Of a stretch of 64,000 nucleotides of DNA, positions 19,464 to 31,173 are shown one piece after another (position 1 is the stretch's first letter; each line of letters begins with the position of its first letter). This stretch comes from Fragum whitleyi. Lineage: Eukaryota; Mollusca; Bivalvia; Cardiida; Cardiidae. The stretch spans positions 6,627,686 to 6,691,685 of the forward strand of contig OX411552.1 in the NCBI GenBank assembly GCA_948146395.1. The letters run 5' to 3'. The notes under the pieces are model-generated. The model did not search any database and was not told the origin of the DNA. It worked only from the letters and a program-made list of their open reading frames with translations. The position numbers and the translations under genes were made by a program.

Positions 19464-19565
19464 TAGCGGCAAATATGATAACTAGACACCCCCTGAATTT
19501 TTTCGATTGGAAATCGACACCAGAATTTGTGATAGGGGGTGTCTAGTTATCATATTTTTCCGCTA
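19464..19565. repeat. Hairpin with ~30 bp arms
   Basis: TAGCGGCAAATATGATAACT followed by AGACACCCCC (19464-19493) pairs with GGGGGTGTCTAGTTATCATA.. (19535-19565), with one mismatch and one bulge. The loop is 41 nt. Confidence 0.85.
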
Positions 19566-20603
19566 CCCAGTCTTAAAAAATGAGAAAGTAGGTCAAAGAT
19601 CAAGGCAATGGTCAAGGATTTAACAAGATACCCACATCAGGATGGATGATTCAAAGACAATCATATTGATAGACTTTTGATCTTCTACTGGCCATATTGA
19701 AAGTTTCAGAAAGTTGATGAAAGGTCAAGGCCACTTTTCCCGTTCTAAGTTACGGATCGGACCTGTTACCGAAGGAACAATCCATGTGAATATATAATCC
19801 TCCTGTGCAAGTGAGAGGAGAATCTGGTTACATATGAGGTTTCTACACCTAACGATTTTGTATTTAATATCCAACGAACATCCTTGTGACGACCCGATCA
19901 TTCGGAGCAACTATGAAGATAGCCGAATGAAAACTAGATTCTAAGGTATTCCCGAAGATTTTTAACTCAATATTCATTAGATCCCTTTTACTTTGACGCT
20001 TGACGGAGCTGACCAATTTCAACAAGGAAGAATGCTTGTGATAATTAAATTATTCTGAGAAAATTTGAAAAAAAAAAAATGGGTGAAATTTATGAACTCT
20101 AGAGAATTAAGTGTAACGAAGATTACTACTTAAGGACAAAATTCTTGTCCGGTTTGACTTTCAAATTCTGCATATTTTCTTTCAACCAATCTCAAAACTT
20201 GTTTATTTGGTTTTTATGTCGTATAGGTGTATTTTCAAAACTGAGCTCTGACGTAGGCGTTTAATCCATTACCGCATGTATATCGGGTATATTTAAAAAG
20301 CATATGATACATTTGTAAGATGATTTGTATCTTTTTTAGGTATTGTTTAAACCTGTTTTATCTATTTTGAAAGAAAAACCCGGTAATTTAACCGTTAAAA
20401 GTAGATTTCACGGCTCACCGCGCAAAATCTACTTATAGTTGCACGGTATTATCGAGATTCAGTAACGGCGGCGTTTTCTCCATGTATGCATAAGTCTAAA
20501 TTTCATAATCGAATTTCCTATCTAAACATATTCCTAGTCGATATTCTAATCGAAACACATCCAAATTTTTCTCTTTCTTCTTCAATTAAAAATGAAGCTT
20601 TAA
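19566..20603. other. Intergenic, upstream of transposase relic
   Basis: 19590-19735 has AAGGTCAAGG-type degenerate repeats like the cores of the hairpin-ended elements. No Tc1 terminal repeat could be identified before 20604. Confidence 0.4.
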
Positions 20604-21558
20604 AATGAGCAGCGTGCTCTCCTTGCAGGCCAACTTGAGGTAGGGGCCACAGCTGCACACGTAACTCGTGTTTTTGGTGTGAACGAAAGAACTGTCCGCT
20701 GTTTACACCAAAAGTCCATAACTTATGGAACTGTAGCGGATCTACCCCGTTCTGGGCGGCCCCAGGTTACGACAATACGTCAGGATAGGCACATCCAGCT
20801 TACCCACTTACGTAACCGCTTTGCGGCCTCAAATGAGACGGCACGCAATACACCGGGTCGTAATAGACCACGTTTCAGTGCCAGGACTGTGCGGCGACCT
20901 TTAAAAGCAATCGGCCTATGTTGCCGTCGTCCATACCAAGGACCAAAGCTAACGCTCAACCACGGGCGTTTACGAAGGCAATGGGCTTTACGTCACCAAA
21001 GATGGCGTTTAAATCGCTGGGAAACGATTATGTTTACAGACGAGTGGTCGACGACAATATGTATACTGGCGCAGAGGAGAGAGGTTTGCCGATCCATGTG
21101 TCGTTGAAACAGACCGTTAGGGAGGGCAAAGCGTCATGGTGTGGGGAGGGTTCACTTACCGAAGCAAGACTCAACTCGTGTCGCTTGACTATGGTCGTGG
21201 GCGAGGTCGTGGTCTTACTGCGCAGCATTATATCGAGCAAGTATTGCGCCCAAATGTTCTACCATTCATTGGTGCCAATCCAGGTACTTTTTTACAGCGA
21301 TAATACTCGTCCCAATGCGACAAGGTTGACCCAAAACTTTCTAATCACGAATAATGTTCAGATTTTACCCTGGCAAGCTTTATCACCCGATCTTAACCCA
21401 ATCGAGCATGTATTGGAATACATGAAACGGAAGATAAGAACGCTAACAACGTCCAACAACTAAGCGAGCAAACAATCTCCCAGTCAGATTTTTACGTATG
21501 CTGATTGGCTCCCTGCGTCGAAGGTGCACCGCAGTCGTAAGGGCTATCGAGGCTATAT
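20604..21558 (+). pseudogene. Tc1-like DD34E transposase relic
   Basis: The start reads NEQRALLAGQLEVGATAA (helix-turn-helix region) and continues ERTVRCLHQKS, LPRSGRPQVTT and HLRNRFAA. The catalytic blocks are MFTDE (first D, about 21036), SDNTRPNATRLTQNF (second D, about 21298) and SPDLNPIEH (E, about 21407). Thirty-four residues separate the last D and E, the Tc1 spacing. At least three frame changes are needed (about 21045, between 21130 and 21290, and after 21440), so it is dead. The last readable part, MLIGSLRRRCTAVVRAIEAI, runs into an M copy inserted at TA 21559. Terminal repeats of the Tc1 element itself were not identified. Confidence 0.9.
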
Positions 21559-21999
21559 TACAGTTAATTACATCGTGAAATTGACATTTAACTCAATCAG
21601 AACCATTCTAAATCGCTCACTCAACGCTCCATTCACTCATTCCAAACACTCACTCAAACCTATCAAAAACGCTAAAAATGACTTAAAATATAAGATCTAC
21701 AACTACCTTCAAAATTAATAAAAACAAGAACAAAATCGCGATTTCACTGATGTAATAGAAGTTAAAAGCATCTGATTGGTTCTTGAAGAAATAGGAAGCT
21801 ATTTAAAGAACTTTTATGCATATTTTTTTAAAGGGAGGTAATCAATATTGCTAATTTTGTTCATCCTGAACAAAATTTGCAATACTGGATTACCTCCCAT
21901 TAAATTCACTCAAAACTCGCTCCACACACTCAATCAATTTCATTCCTAAATCATTCCCAAATCATTCACCTTGTCAATTTCACGATATTTTTAACTGTA
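21559..21999 (-). mobile_element. M-family MITE inserted in the transposase relic
   Basis: TA at 21559-21560 and 21998-21999, left end CAGTTAATTACATCGTGAAA, palindrome 21833-21899, right end TTCACGATATTTTTAACTG. It interrupts the last codons of the Tc1-like relic. The flank after it reads AAG TAT TGA, compatible with a lysine-tyrosine-stop end of such proteins, but this is not proof. Confidence 0.9.
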
Positions 22000-22392
22000 A
22001 GTATTGATTTCTTTTATATTGACTTAATGCAACTTCTAAATTTACAGTGTCCATCTTTACTGAGATTTTGCAAACACGCCTTACATCCAAATCCTTCAAA
22101 ATGTTTATCACTAAATTTCATTGAAGTAATCTTTCAATTGGTACCTCATTTATTTTTGTACTCTGAACAAAAGTGAAATTATTCAATACTAAGTGAAACG
22201 GACAAGACTTTTTTCCATTCGTATATATTCTCCTTTCCCGTTCCGCTTTACATATCTGACTCATTTCAATTTAATAACTCATGAGGTAGCTATAGATGAG
22301 TTATTTATTGATCCATCGATTTTCATTGATAGCAACGATATACTAAGTGTATGTTCCTACAGGTTTTCCTCAAAATGACCAAACTACGTGTA

Positions 22393-22845
22393 TACAGCAA
22401 ACAAGATCGTAAAATTGACAAGATGCATGATTTTGGAATGATTTTGGAATGATTTTGGAATTAAATTGAATGATTGTGTGGAGCGAGTTATGAGTGAAAT
22501 TAAAGGGAGGTAAAACAATATGGCTAATTTTGTTCAAGATAAACAAATTAGCAATATTAGTTACCTCCCTTTAATAGAACATACGTAATTTTCTGTTTGT
22601 GTGTCTTCATTGGCCAATTAGAAACCTAAAAATCCATCCAGGCCAATTAAATCGTGGAATAATTAGATCGATTTGAATAAAATGTTGAAAGGCTCGGTGG
22701 ATTTTGAAATGTTTGCTAAAGATTTGTTTGGGCGTTTTTGGTCGATTTGAGTGAGTGTTTGGAATAAATGAATTGAACGCTGAGTGAGCGATTTAGAATG
22801 ATTTTGATCGGAATGATTGTCAATTTCTTGATGTAACTAACTGTA
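22393..22845 (+). mobile_element. M-family MITE copy (B subtype, complete)
   Basis: TA CAGCAAACAAGATCGTAAAA at left with three TTTTGGAATGA boxes, palindrome 22504-22568, B-type middle (GTGTCTTCATTGGCCAATTA), right end TTTCTTGATGTAACTAACTG TA. Confidence 0.88.
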
Positions 22846-22849
22846 ATCA

Positions 22850-23075
22850 AACAACGCAAAACATCTTCGACAATGGTTTACCATCATTTTGTTAATAGGT
22901 CTTTCAAAATACGTCACGTGTAAAATCTCGCGGTCTGTAGGAGATATCTCAATTGAACATCTTCCCAGACAAATTTGTTTTAATGATTCTGCTTGTGTCA
23001 TACGAATATACGGATTTTGTTTCTCATTAAACATTATGGAGAAATCTTGAAACCCATAGCTAGCGGCAGATGGCC
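22850..23075. repeat. Dispersed repeat R3, copy 1
   Basis: Contains AAATCTCGCGGTCTGTAGG, AGATATCTCAATTG and CCCAGACAAATTTG, then GTTTCTCATTAAACATTATG and GATGGCCTTGTCT. The same order of blocks recurs at 26105-26275 and 27545-27805. Confidence 0.8.
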
Positions 23076-23138
23076 TTGTCTTTCTTCGGTTTTTGAAATA
23101 AAGATTCGTTTCAATCTTGACTTCGTATGTTACTTGTA

Positions 23139-23193
23139 TACAGTTAGAAACATCGTAAAATTGACACGGTGAATGATTTTAGAACGAGTGCAA
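23139..23193 (+). mobile_element. M-family left-end fragment
   Basis: TA CAGTTAGAAACATCGTAAAA, then TTGACACGGTGAATGATTTT. Truncated after about 55 bp. Confidence 0.7.
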
Positions 23194-23799
23194 TGCGTAA
23201 AATTTATGGTGAGATTAAACTTTATTGTTCTTTTGCACTTAAGTTTGAAAATTCGCTATTTTCATTCTTGGCGCAAACATACTTCGATTTCAAATATACC
23301 ATAAAAGCATCCGAAAAAGGAACGAAAATACACTGAAAGATTAAGAAAATATTGCTTTAAATTACTAATTTTGAATAATTTCGTGCAGTAGGGAACTCAT
23401 CACCCGTTAATCATTTAATGTTAACTTTTACCAATTTCTTCGAGATAGATAAATGTTAAATGAAAATTAAATTTTATCCTAGAAAATGCAAGAAAAGAAC
23501 GTAGATGCACATATAATATATAAAGTTGTTGCCTTAAGTAATTTTATTTCTTTTAAAATGTATTCCTAAGGGTTAAGCGGTTTTTTTTTTTTTTTTTTAG
23601 TTTTTTTCTTTCGCAATTACAAATTAATCTTTTTAGTTAATCTTAACATGTGATTTTCCAAGGAAGTGATATCAACGTCTTACATGTAGTCTTGGTAATA
23701 AAGATTAGATAAAAAGTTGAAACTTGTATACGAGAATCTCGAATATCCGAAGCGAGTGAAATACATGTACCAAATTAGATTTTTTTGTTTTTGTTTATA

Positions 23800-24706
23800 G
23801 TCCGTTCGACTTCTATATGGACCAACATTTCGCAGAAAATCTCAGAAATGAATTAATGAAATGTATTTTATTTTTTTTTTTGTCATTTCATATTTTCCAT
23901 CTAATACCATGACGAATCATGTTTTTCAGAATTTTTGAATGTATAATAATGATTTTGTCCGTCCGTCTACATGTTAATTTCAAGCCTTTCATACCTTCTT
24001 GTGCCTGTATTTAACGGAACAGCGAATTGTCTATCCAAAAATAGTTCTGATTTGCATAGGGGCCGAGTCAAAAGTGTATGATTTTAAGTGAGTCGTTTTG
24101 GTATGAAATCGAGTATTTTTATAAAATTAATTTTGCCGAAGATTTTTAATTCTTAGGGATATCAGATCTGAGTGTATTCTCTCTTTGTCTAAAAACCGTT
24201 TGGCTAGAAAAATGATAATTTTTCTTATCTATTCTGAGACGAACCCCATATTCACATATTAAGACTAATCAAAAAGCATTATTTAACGAAGTCGTTGTGA
24301 ATTTCTCGAGGAAAACTAGATAAGCAGGCCAGTAATAACGGTACAATTCACGTGATATTTAAGTTTAGGATGACATGACCGTCGATATGCTAATTAGCAT
24401 GTCTAAATTAGGAATAATGGACATTATTCTGTCAAATGAATAGTATAAAACCACGTGTTTTTACTATATATTTATATCTTGTTACGACTAAACAGCCTTC
24501 TTCACCCCTCGTGTATAAGAGTGGAAAATGCGAAAATAATAACATTACCTGACAAAATCATTATTTTGAAGTCATTTTATTTTCAAAAAATATTTTTTGG
24601 AATGGTACTAAACTGAAATTAAGATTTTACCACATACAAATTCTCCTTTCAAACACGATTTTATGTAAGTGATGAAAAGGTCGGTCCATATAGAAGTCAA
24701 ACGGAC
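23800..24706. mobile_element. 907 bp element with GTCCGTT terminal repeats
   Basis: The terminal inverted repeats, about 24 bp, start GTCCGTTCGACTTCTATATG (left) and GTCCGTTTGACTTCTATATG (right, complement). They are flanked by TA at 23798-23799 and 24707-24708. The interior is AT-rich and shows no transposase. The first bases (GTCCGT) and TA target match the 4.66 kb palindrome at 31485. Confidence 0.85.
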
Positions 24707-26104
24707 TATATTACAGTTTCATACATGTTCATCGCAATATCATAATACATGAACAATTATTTAAAAATACAAAAATATATGACCATTCAAAATAGAAATA
24801 TAAGCGACTATATTATTAAAAGTACATAAATTATGTTTAAGAATCACGTTCTTTCTTATATGTATTCACTGAAACGAACTTCTAAACGGCCACTTTGCAT
24901 TTGTCACATTTTAACATATTTGAAGTCGTTTAATGTAGTTTTTTTATTCCTTTGTAAAAGAAAATCGTTCAATTTGGCGAATTCTAAAAAAAGGAATAGA
25001 TTCGAATTCGATGCCTGTAGTAAACGATCAATCACAAGAACCCTCCTTTACGAAAGTCACAAAAGTTGGATATTTTAGAGGAAACTAACTATTCCGGTCC
25101 AAGGAATAAGCGGAATTTAATCCTATAAGTGACAAACTGAGATCTGAGATATTTACAAGAAAAACGTTATTTATCAGTCGAGCCTACACATGTAAAACAA
25201 ACAGGTAATCGTTTGAAGGCGATCTACACGTCATAATTTAAGCTTATTCAAGTTATCAACCATCGATGAAAGCGGGTAGAGGCCGACCTTTGACTCATAC
25301 ATATCAGATCTAGTTTTGGTATTTAAACCTTGAATAGTTTTGACAATTTTATGCTGGAGCCTATCAATTACTGCATTATCGTTTAAAAAAATGGTCGTGA
25401 TGAGATATTAGGAAAAGGATAAATGTTTGTTACTTATCTAAATAGTATAAATGTCTTCGTCATTTTTTATCTACAATTTGAGAAAAACTCTGAAAGTAAA
25501 GCCCGAGGATGATTACAATTGATGTCTTCAGTAATTAAACAAATACGTTAAAGTCATTTTAAACTTCAAAGAATCTTTCGCAATGACCAATGACAAGGTG
25601 GATTTGAATCGACCAAAATATGATGACAAATCTGAACTGTGTCGAACACTTCACAGATATTACATAAACATATAAAGTTTCGACCCTTGTCAGACTGCGC
25701 TGGTTGACTAGAATGGGAACTATTCACCCTTTGCTCATTTAATGAATCTCGAATGATCAATCTACCTTGATGAATAAGAATCTTTTGGCATCTGCTTGAC
25801 TTTCATGGAACCGATATCTTCTTCAAGGATTATTTCGCGGAGTTCCCAGATGGTTCCTTTTCGCGCAACGGGTCAAATATATTTCTTTTAAAAAATGGTA
25901 TTTTTAGTATTATGAAAAGTAAACATAGGCATAACAAAGAAATTGTGTAATTTCTTTAAAGCTTGCATTACTATTGATATCCATTGAACATCGATCGAAA
26001 TATTTTACATCCACATAATATTTACATGTAAAGGTTCACTTCTTGTCTCGTTCATTGCACCACAATGCCACCAGAATCTTCCACTTTCAGTATTTTCACT
26101 GCTT
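24707..26104. other. Intergenic, nothing firm
   Basis: 25020-25110 (ACAAGAACCCTCCTTTACGA, AAGTCACAAAAGTT, TTCCGGTCCAAG) is a diverged relative of the duplicated segment at 47108-47200. No gene is supported. Confidence 0.4.
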
Positions 26105-26275
26105 TGTTGTTATATACGTTTTTCAATGTGAGTCAAGTGTGAAATCTCGCGGTCTGCAAGATATATCTCAATTGCGCATATTCCCAGACAAATTTGCATT
26201 AATGATTATACTCATGTCACATAAAGAGACAGTTTTTTCTCATTAAATATGATAGAGAAATTGAAAATTGACTTG
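26105..26275. repeat. Dispersed repeat R3, copy 2
   Basis: AAATCTCGCGGTCTGCAAG, ATATATCTCAATTGCGCAT and CCCAGACAAATTTG, then TCTCATTAAATATGATAGAG. Confidence 0.8.
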
Positions 26276-26992
26276 CAGCGGGTGAAGTGTATGTGCAAAC
26301 GATATTTCAAAACAAAAGTCGCGGAATGAGCAAAGGTTTTCTGCTAAAATGACATTTGATTTTGCATGTATTGCATTTGCATCACGTGTTAGACGTAAAA
26401 TTGGCCTGAAAATGAATTCAGCTGAAATTTCGCGGCTTTCCTAAGCACAAAATCACATCTTCAACACAATTGTGCATGATGGTACAGAGTGATTTGTCGA
26501 CCAATACACGTAGTTGAAGACAATCCAACCTTGTCAGATTTAGAACGTCATTAAAATTAATTGAGCATTCATGTTCTAATAGAAATCGACGTAATCATTT
26601 TGTAAGGCCTTCAATGAGCAAATCGAGATTTCATAGAACGCCAAGCACTATTCAACGACAAGTAACTGGCCTAACAACGTATCAATGTCTTACGTTGACG
26701 TACACGTAACGTCTGCATATGAAATATTTAAACTTTTGTTTGAAAATTGCTTGGAATGGCTTCTAAAACTCTATAATACAACATCAACAATTAACTCTCA
26801 CCAAAGAAAAATTGAATTCTTTGAATTGTTTAAATATATCTATACAAATTTGTATATGAATAGCAACCTTCCAATAATAAATTATTAATTTTGTTCATCC
26901 AGAACCATGGCAAATGGAGTCATTGAAATAAATAAGAAACCGTCAACATAGAGCCTTTATGACGATCTGACAACGAGTATTCCAAATCACTT

Positions 26993-27250
26993 AATCCAAT
27001 ATCGCTAGTTTTGTTCAGAATGAACAAAATTAGCGATAATCATTATCTCCCTTTAATAAGATATGCAAACAAGTTATATAAATAGCTTCCTATCTAATCA
27101 AGAATCTGTCTGACGCTTATAATTTCAATTACTTCAGCGAAATCGTGATTTTTTTAACTTTATTTATTTTGACTGGAGTTGTCGATAGTTTAAATTCAGT
27201 GAGTTTGGAGCGTTTTTGAATGGTTTCAATTTTACGATGTTGTTAACTTA
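26993..27250 (+). mobile_element. M-family copy, left end missing, internal deletion
   Basis: Starts in the palindrome (CCAATATCGCTAGTTTTGTT...), keeps the A-type middle, and jumps from TTGGAGCGTTTTTGAATGGT directly to TTCAATTTTACGATGTTGTT AACT, so most of the right subterminal region is deleted. Confidence 0.8.
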
Positions 27251-27544
27251 TCTGGTTTCTGGGGAATTCAGTTCTTGTAATAATGTTATTGTTAGATGGA
27301 TATGGAATGGGCGTCTATCAGTAAAGGTTTTTGTATGCGAATTCCTTAATTATTAGGTGACATTACATCAGGGAATGGGATCATTGGCGGTAAGGAGGGT
27401 ATAAGGACGAAATGAAAAACGGACCTACAAATTGATCAAAAGGGCACATGATAAATTGATGGAATCTCAGATGTGTAAACTACTACGGATTCTTTAAAAA
27501 TCAATGACTCTTTGACACCCGCCATAAACTTTAATCTCAACACG
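27251..27544. other. Intergenic, nothing recognised
   Basis: Unique-looking AT-rich sequence between an M copy and the third R3 repeat. No ORF or repeat is supported. Confidence 0.4.
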
Positions 27545-27805
27545 TAAAAGGAGATCTACGACAATGTTTGGCCCCCATTTTGCTTATAAATACGTATACA
27601 AAAAAAAAAAAAAAAAACCGTCGCGTGTAAGATCTCGAGGTCTGTAAGAGATATCTCTATTGCGCATTTTCCCAGACAAATTTGATTTAATTGTTCTGCG
27701 TGTGTCATAAGAAGATATGGAATTCGTTTCTCATTTAACATTGTAGAGACATTGAAAATAAATAAAATAACTAGCTGCATATGGCCTTGTCTGCCTACAG
27801 CGTCG
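27545..27805. repeat. Dispersed repeat R3, copy 3
   Basis: GATCTACGACAATGTTTGG, AAGATCTCGAGGTCTGTAAG, CCCAGACAAATTTG, CATATGGCCTTGTCT. A run of about 19 A interrupts it at 27600. Confidence 0.8.
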
Positions 27806-29320
27806 GAAAGGATAATTGTACAGTTATTGCACATTATCTTCTTAATGTTTAAAATTCATTATGTGCATATTTCGATGATTTTCGTCAAACAGTTTTCGAG
27901 ATATTTCGAAAGTCCAAGAACTTCTGGAATACCCATCGTATTTCTGTTTTTTCAAGTTGAAACCTAGGCATGGTCAAATGAGCGAAATGATATAGTTTTC
28001 CACCACAGAAAGTGTTTTGCATCAATAATACTGTCAGTTGCAAAAGATATCATTTTGGATATTATCAAATGATAAATGTATGTTACATTTCATATATAGG
28101 AGGCTGAAGAAAAAACGTTTAAATTGTACTTACCAGGACGCAAATGGTAGGCGGTTATTTTAGATAAATTATTAGAAGTATATGACTATTCTTTTTGTTT
28201 TATTGTTGTTCGTTGCCTTACCTTTTGCCAAACCATTTAACATACAGAAGATTGTTATATTGTTTTTCCACGTCAATGAAGCGCTGTCCGAAAATGGTAA
28301 TCCGATAATTGGAATTCTATCATTTCGAAATTAAAACACGTATCTTTATATCAAATTATGTTATCGCAGATAAATGCAACCTTTAATCGATTACTTGGAT
28401 TCCCTTCGTAAAAGATCCCGTTGGACTATGTATGCAGTGAACAGAAAAAGCCCAACAATTCTAATTTTGATAGTAGAATGAGAAAGTACTACATGTAAGC
28501 ATCTTTCAAGCAAATGGATCACTAAATATGAGATGCGAATAAGTATGCGACAAATAAAGAATCAATTCAAAACTGTTATTTGAGCGCAGGCTACTAAATG
28601 AACGATAAATACAAATTATTCAGGCTTGAACGGGGTTTGAACCCACATGGACATGGCAGCGTCGCCTGGCTTTTCAAGGTCCGGCGTCCGTCACTACTGC
28701 GCTTCCCGAACGCCTATATGAAAATATCTGAAACTGAACGACACTCTACGTAAAGAGTTCTATTTCAAATAAATAGCATAATTATACAAATTATAGTTAG
28801 TTAACAGTAATGTTTTACAAAGGTCGACAAGGTAATATTTCTCTTAGGTTGTGTCTATCCAAATTCGAAAATATGGAATTCTTCTAATAGAGATAATACC
28901 TTTTTAAGAGATCAATGAATAAGACATCTTAGTGTATAAATTAGTATACGTCTATACTATAAGTAAGAAATATTCAAGGTACATTTCTTCACTATCATTT
29001 AGGTATATAAATGAATGATCAATACCGTTAACCTTGAACATGATAACAACGTATAACTTTAAACGTCAATTAATCCAAAAGTTTTATTGTTTGTACGTGT
29101 TATCCTTATAATATCGTTAATACAAGTAACCCTTAATACTTAATCTTCAATATTGTACACATCTATGTATCATGTGTTCATGAAAGATAGAATCGATTAT
29201 TAACTCATTTTTCATGTAGTTTTCTCGGTTCAGCAGGGTATTTTATGGTGTCTAAATAAAAAAAAAATAGTAAAGTTTACGATTTGAAAAATATGACAAT
29301 GAGCAGGTGCTACTTATATT
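27806..29320. other. Intergenic with one tRNA-like SINE head
   Basis: 28621-28714, minus strand, has an A-box-like AGCGCAGTAG and a perfect B box GGTTCAAACCC, with CTTGAAA at the anticodon position resembling tRNA-Ser(TGA). Stems do not close convincingly, so it is a tRNA-derived relic. The remainder is featureless. Confidence 0.5.
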
Positions 29321-29604
<284 letters not shown>

Positions 29605-29803
29605 TGGAGTTTTACGCCCCTTTCAACATTGTATTCAGTTATCTTGCGGCGGCTGAAACACCCAAGAATGGATTCCTGGTATTTCTCTCACCAGCACCAC
29701 CAGCACATCCTTTCCTATCCTCCAGCTAAAATCTCGCATAAGTGTACGATTATCAACTAACAAACAGTCGGAAGAATGAGTGCCGTCGTCGGGGATCGAA
29801 CTC
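29605..29803 (-). mobile_element. SINE S2 copy, head truncated
   Basis: The minus strand reads from a B-box GTTCGATCCCC through the S2 body (GAAATACCAGGAATCCATTC, GGGGCGTAAAACTCCACTCA) to a tail that continues as the tetranucleotide array. The A box is lost. Confidence 0.8.
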
Positions 29804-30002
29804 TTAATAAATAGGATAGTTTGGTGAAATGGCTGAAATCTTAGCAAAATCATTGTTGGTGGAAGAAAGTTATTCATCTTGGGCATATGATGGGCTGTGT
29901 AATTAACACCACATGAAATCAAATATACCTAAAATATAGGTACGTGTCTCTCCACCTTGAATGCATACATGTACAAGTTCTATTAAATACTACATATTTT
30001 TC

Positions 30003-30236
30003 AAAAAGAACCATATTCATTTGGACGCTTGTAAAGTTAGTTATATCATTGAATTCGCGATATTTTTCTAGTTATATTTCATTTGAATGTAGTTTTTACT
30101 ATTATCTTTTTAGTGACATTGGAGCGGTTTTGAATGGTTTGCGTGAGTGTTAGGAATAAATATAGGAGCGCTGAGTGAGCAATTTAGAAAGGTTTTGGTT
30201 GAGACAAACGTTAATTCCACGATGTAACTTACTGCA
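30003..30236 (+). mobile_element. M-family right-half fragment
   Basis: GACGCTTGTAAAG, TTGGAGCGGTTTTG then AATGGTTTGCGTGAGTG, GGAGCGCTGAGTGAGCAATT and TTCCACGATGTAACTTACTG. Confidence 0.75.
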
Positions 30237-30656
30237 ATTTACAATATTGCGTTTTGCTAGTGGGCGATTTAAACATCGTAACTACAGTAACACAATTCTT
30301 GTTTTCGAACGTCGAAAAGGCTGTTATTTAAATGACACCGACTTCCTATTAAAGTTATGGTTTTAACGATAGGCTTATTGTTACAACACGGGGATTACTT
30401 TTATCACGTTTTCAACACGTCCCTTTCTGTTCATTACATCAGGTTTCCAAAAACGCGACTGTCTCTCGCCTGCAAATGGTCTCGAGGAGCATTGCAATGT
30501 CTATCAGGTTTCCAAAAACGCGACTGCCTCTCACTTGTTCAATATGTCTCGAGTAGCATTAACTATTACATAGGTAATCACGCTTTATTTTAAAGCTATA
30601 GAATACTATAGAACAGGAAATGAATTATTTGAAAGGAGACTATATGTAGCAAATGC
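30237..30656. repeat. Short unique segment with a local duplication
   Basis: CATCAGGTTTCCAAAAACGC at 30437 recurs as TATCAGGTTTCCAAAAACGC at 30502, each followed by GACTG-CTCTC and GTCTCGAG. It is a 65 bp tandem duplication. No gene is seen. Confidence 0.7.
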
Positions 30657-31100
30657 TTACAATTAAGAACATTGGTGAAATTGACAAGATGAATGATTAA
30701 ATAATGATATTGGAATGAAACTGATAGAGTGTGTGGATCGAGTTTTGGGTGAAATTAAAGGGAGATAATCAAATATCACTAATTTTGGTCAAGATGAACA
30801 AGATTAACGAGATTTATTACCTCTCTTTAATAAAATATACGCATTTGTGTGTTTGAGTGTCTGTGTGGACCAACCAGACACTTTAAAATCCACACCAGCT
30901 AATGAAATCGTAGAATAATTTGATCGATTTGAATAAAATATCAATCCTATTTAACGATTTCTCAATGTTTTCTAAATGGTTTCGGAGCCTTTTTTGATTG
31001 ATTAAAATGATTGTTTTGAATGAATGAGTGGAGCGCAGTATAAATGATTTAAAATAATTTTGATCGGAGTGATTGTCGATTTCAGGGTGGTTTTAGTAGA
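30657..31100 (+). mobile_element. M-family MITE copy (B subtype)
   Basis: AATTAAGAACATTGGTGAAA, then TTGACAAGATGAATGATT, palindrome about 30760-30830, B-type middle (GACCAACCAGACACTTTAAA), right side GGAGCGCAGTATAAATGATT and TTGTCGATTTCAGGGTGG. Ends eroded. Confidence 0.8.
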
Positions 31101-31119
31101 GGCCAAAAAAGACTGGATT

Positions 31120-31173
31120 ATTCGTTTGGGTGGAGTTTTACGACGCGTTTTACAATCTTGCAGTCATATCGCT
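31120..31173 (-). mobile_element. SINE S2 3'-end fragment
   Basis: TTCGTTTGGGTGGAGTTTTA then CGACGCGTTTTACAATC..GCAGTCATATCGC, matching the 3' body of S2 on the minus strand. Confidence 0.6.

Noticed and set aside
20918..21463. Intact 181-residue transposase
   Set aside because: It is only one of several frames needed. The N-terminal half is in another frame, and the middle (VMVWGG-like region) is in a third.
28621..28714. Functional tRNA-Ser gene on the minus strand
   Set aside because: The B box is perfect but the acceptor and variable arms do not form a standard cloverleaf. It is treated as a tRNA-derived relic.
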